Below, in pieces: positions 4,948-6,481 of a DNA stretch of 6,481 bases. The stretch comes from Spirochaetaceae bacterium. GTDB lineage: Bacteria; Spirochaetota; Spirochaetia; PWKH01. Each line of letters opens with the position of its first letter. Position 1 is the stretch's first letter. Location: contig PWNW01000073.1 in the NCBI GenBank assembly GCA_003557605.1, positions 1 through 6,481 on the forward strand. Reading direction: 5' to 3'. Below the pieces are notes generated by a model. The model saw only the letters and a list, made by a program, of their open reading frames with translations. It did not search any database and had not been told where the DNA came from. Made by a program: the position numbers and the translations under genes.

Positions 4948-6352
4948 ACGGCCGAACATCCTCTGGATCGTCTCGGAGCAGCAGAAGGCTTCTTCTGCGG
5001 GGTGTTACGGAAACCTCCATGCATCCACCCCTGTTATTGACTCCCTTGCCGGGAAGGGGATGCTTTTTGAGCAGGCCTGGAGCACCTCTCCCATCTGCAC
5101 TCCCTCCCGATGCTCAATGCTTACAGGTCTGCACCCGATGGTGCATGGTGTCACCTGCCACCAGAACCGTGCCCCGGTAAACATCCCGCTGCTTCCCGAA
5201 CAGCTCAGTGCAGCGGGGTACTACACAGCATGCTTCGGACATGTTGAACGGCAGCGGGGACTGGCCCGGGGATTCCATGAAGCGGTGGACAATAAAGACG
5301 GCATCCTCGGGGAAGCCTACCGCAGGCGGTACGGTCCGTTTTCGGGAAAACCCTCCTGGTATTCCGATACGGTCCCCGGAGCACCGGAGGAATCCCACTC
5401 GCATCTGCTCACTGACCGGGTACTTATTGAGGCGGATGAAGTGAAGCAGATGGATGTCCCGTTTTTTTTCAATGTGTGCTATGAAGATGCCCATGCGCCG
5501 TATGCGGTGCCGCCTCCCTTTGATCGCACCGTTGATTATCATGGGCTGGAAGTTCCTTTAAGGGGACAGCCGGGAGAGCGTCCTGCATGGCATGATGCGG
5601 TGCTTCAGGAATGCCGCACCGATGAAGCTTCTGACGATGATGTACGCAAAGCCCTGGCGGCTTATTACGGTATGACCGCATCTGCTGATTTCCAGACCGG
5701 ACGGCTTATTGAGGCGCTTGAGAAACGGGGTATGATGGAAAACACCTGGATCATATTCACTTCCGACCATGGGGATTATGCCGGGGAGAAGGGGATGTTT
5801 GCAAAATCAGAGGCTTTGTACGAATGTCTGCTCCATGTGCCGCTTCTGGTGATTCCTCCTGGGAATACCCATGCTCCCCGGGGAGTCAGGGTATCCTCCT
5901 TTGTTGAAACCTCGGACATCTATGAGACGGTGCTTGGTTTTGCAGGACTGCAGTCACCCTATGAGCACCAGTCCAGGGACCTGCTGGAGACAGCATCCGG
6001 CACCGCAGATGAGCACAGGGAATTTGTCTATGCCCAGGTTGGGGACTACCACGGACACCTTGGAAACAGCCTGCCGGGAGGAATGCCCGCCTCGGGGCGT
6101 CATTCATCTCTGGTAAGAAGCATCAGAGATGCAGATATGTCCTATATACGTGATCCCGACTTTTCCGACGAGGCCTATGACCTGCGCAGAGACACTCTTG
6201 AACTGGCCACAGTGTCGGGCATGGATGCATATGAAGATGCATGCAGCCGGTACAGGAGACAGCTGGATGCATTTGAAAAAGCGTGCGGAGACCTCAGGTC
6301 CCGTATCGGAATAATCAACGGCCCCCGAGGCTTTACCCGGGGATGGGAGTAG
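4940..6352 (+). CDS. Sulfatase-superfamily hydrolase (Cys-type formylglycine site), atypical active site
   Basis: 470 residues, no signal peptide, so probably cytosolic. The alkaline phosphatase-fold sulfatase pattern is clear: N-terminal 'RPNILWIVSEQQ', 'GCYGN' (21-25), the formylglycine signature 'CTPSRCSMLTG' with Cys53 and Arg57, His185 in 'DAHAPY', 'FTSDHGDYAGEKG' with metal-ligand pair Asp276-His277, and Lys289 in 'AKSEALYECLLHVPLL'. Cys53 would need conversion to formylglycine by a maturase (anSME or FGE), not present in this window. Three positions are unusual. The first metal Asp of the normal T-D-D/Q-Q is Glu13 ('SEQQ'). The catalytic Lys and His of the normal 'GKWH' segment appear as His101 and Glu103 ('FGHVE'). 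Known relatives with changes at the latter two positions include phosphonate monoester hydrolases, so the substrate may be a sulfate ester or another phosphate/phosphonate-like ester. The gene overlaps protein B by 8 bases and is followed 7 bases later by protein C. It probably deesterifies the pathway's sugar. Confidence 0.88.
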   Translation: MAERPNILWIVSEQQKASSAGCYGNLHASTPVIDSLAGKGMLFEQAWSTSPICTPSRCSMLTGLHPMVHGVTCHQNRAPVNIPLLPEQLSAAGYYTACFGHVERQRGLARGFHEAVDNKDGILGEAYRRRYGPFSGKPSWYSDTVPGAPEESHSHLLTDRVLIEADEVKQMDVPFFFNVCYEDAHAPYAVPPPFDRTVDYHGLEVPLRGQPGERPAWHDAVLQECRTDEASDDDVRKALAAYYGMTASADFQTGRLIEALEKRGMMENTWIIFTSDHGDYAGEKGMFAKSEALYECLLHVPLLVIPPGNTHAPRGVRVSSFVETSDIYETVLGFAGLQSPYEHQSRDLLETASGTADEHREFVYAQVGDYHGHLGNSLPGGMPASGRHSSLVRSIRDADMSYIRDPDFSDEAYDLRRDTLELATVSGMDAYEDACSRYRRQLDAFEKACGDLRSRIGIINGPRGFTRGWE

Positions 6353-6359
6353 ATAATGT

Positions 6360-6481
6360 ATGGGAACGTTGAAGGAGTTCTACGGGCTCTATGACATTGT
6401 CTCCAGCTGGGTGGAAGAGAGCTTTGGAGAGCAGGAGCTTGAGGGATACTGGAAGCATATCGGCGAAAACTGCTGCAGCCA
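6360..6481 (+). CDS. Unrecognised small protein C, N-terminal part (third family member)
   Basis: The first 40 codons of a gene that runs off the right edge: ATG at 6360, open to the end. The frame starts 'MGTLKEFYGLYDIV', followed by 'WVEESFGEQELEGYWKHI'. Over residues 5-37 it aligns without gaps to protein B (12 of 33 identical by hand), and its 'S-W-VEE-x-FG-x-Q' matches protein A. It is thus the third member of one small family, placed on the far side of the sulfatase. GGGAG at 6345-6349 lies inside the sulfatase end, 10 bases before the ATG, slightly long spacing. The start codon is 7 bases after the sulfatase stop, so it belongs to the same operon. The Cys/His region seen in B would lie beyond the window. 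Confidence 0.7.
   Translation, partial: MGTLKEFYGLYDIVSSWVEESFGEQELEGYWKHIGENCCS

Noticed and set aside
6356..6394. ATG at 6356 as the start of the last gene
   Set aside because: Its frame ends after 12 codons, whereas ATG 6360 opens a frame that is homologous to protein B.
1..6481. CRISPR arrays, tRNA or rRNA genes, insertion sequences or long repeats
   Set aside because: No repeated spacers, tRNA-like arms, transposase-like frames or terminal inverted repeats were seen; almost all bases are in protein-coding genes.

Overview
The window carries a compact catabolic gene cluster for a sugar or sugar-acid substrate, probably sulfated. Strong Shine-Dalgarno sites (AGGAGG type), 4-base ATGA/GTGA overlaps and a TTGACA-type promoter show a bacterium. 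The mix of carbohydrate lyases, a cytosolic sulfatase and an epimerase resembles glycan-degrading anaerobes such as spirochetes, Lentisphaerae or Clostridia. The taxon cannot be settled from this sequence alone.

Layout. Positions 1-182 (+) are the last 59 codons of a GntR/HutC-type regulator, seen as the end of a UTRA ligand-binding domain. Its stop codon overlaps the stop codon of a convergent RraA-family aldolase gene (179-883, -). A 116-base divergent intergenic region (884-999) holds a good sigma-70-type promoter for the rightward operon, with two imperfect palindromes on it. The rightward genes follow, nearly without gaps: an AGE-family (N-acylglucosamine 2-epimerase-like) gene interrupted by one in-frame TAG (1000-2187); two dissimilar DHDPS/N-acetylneuraminate lyase-family proteins (2200-3132 and 3129-4022); two small unrecognised proteins (4019-4501 and 4498-4947); a sulfatase-superfamily hydrolase (4940-6352); and the start of a third small protein (6360 to the window end).

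Working model (inference). The regulator senses a sugar-derived ligand and controls the divergent promoter region. The sulfatase-like enzyme removes a sulfate or related ester. The AGE-family enzyme epimerises or isomerises the sugar. The two Schiff-base lyases and the RraA-type metal-dependent aldolase cleave or dehydrate 2-oxo-acid intermediates, releasing pyruvate-type products. No transporter, kinase or deacetylase is visible, so the substrate remains open.

Most notable points: three members of one small, apparently undescribed protein family flank the sulfatase; the sulfatase keeps its formylglycine motif but has changed several other active-site positions; the epimerase has a single amber codon; and two divergent lyases sit in tandem.
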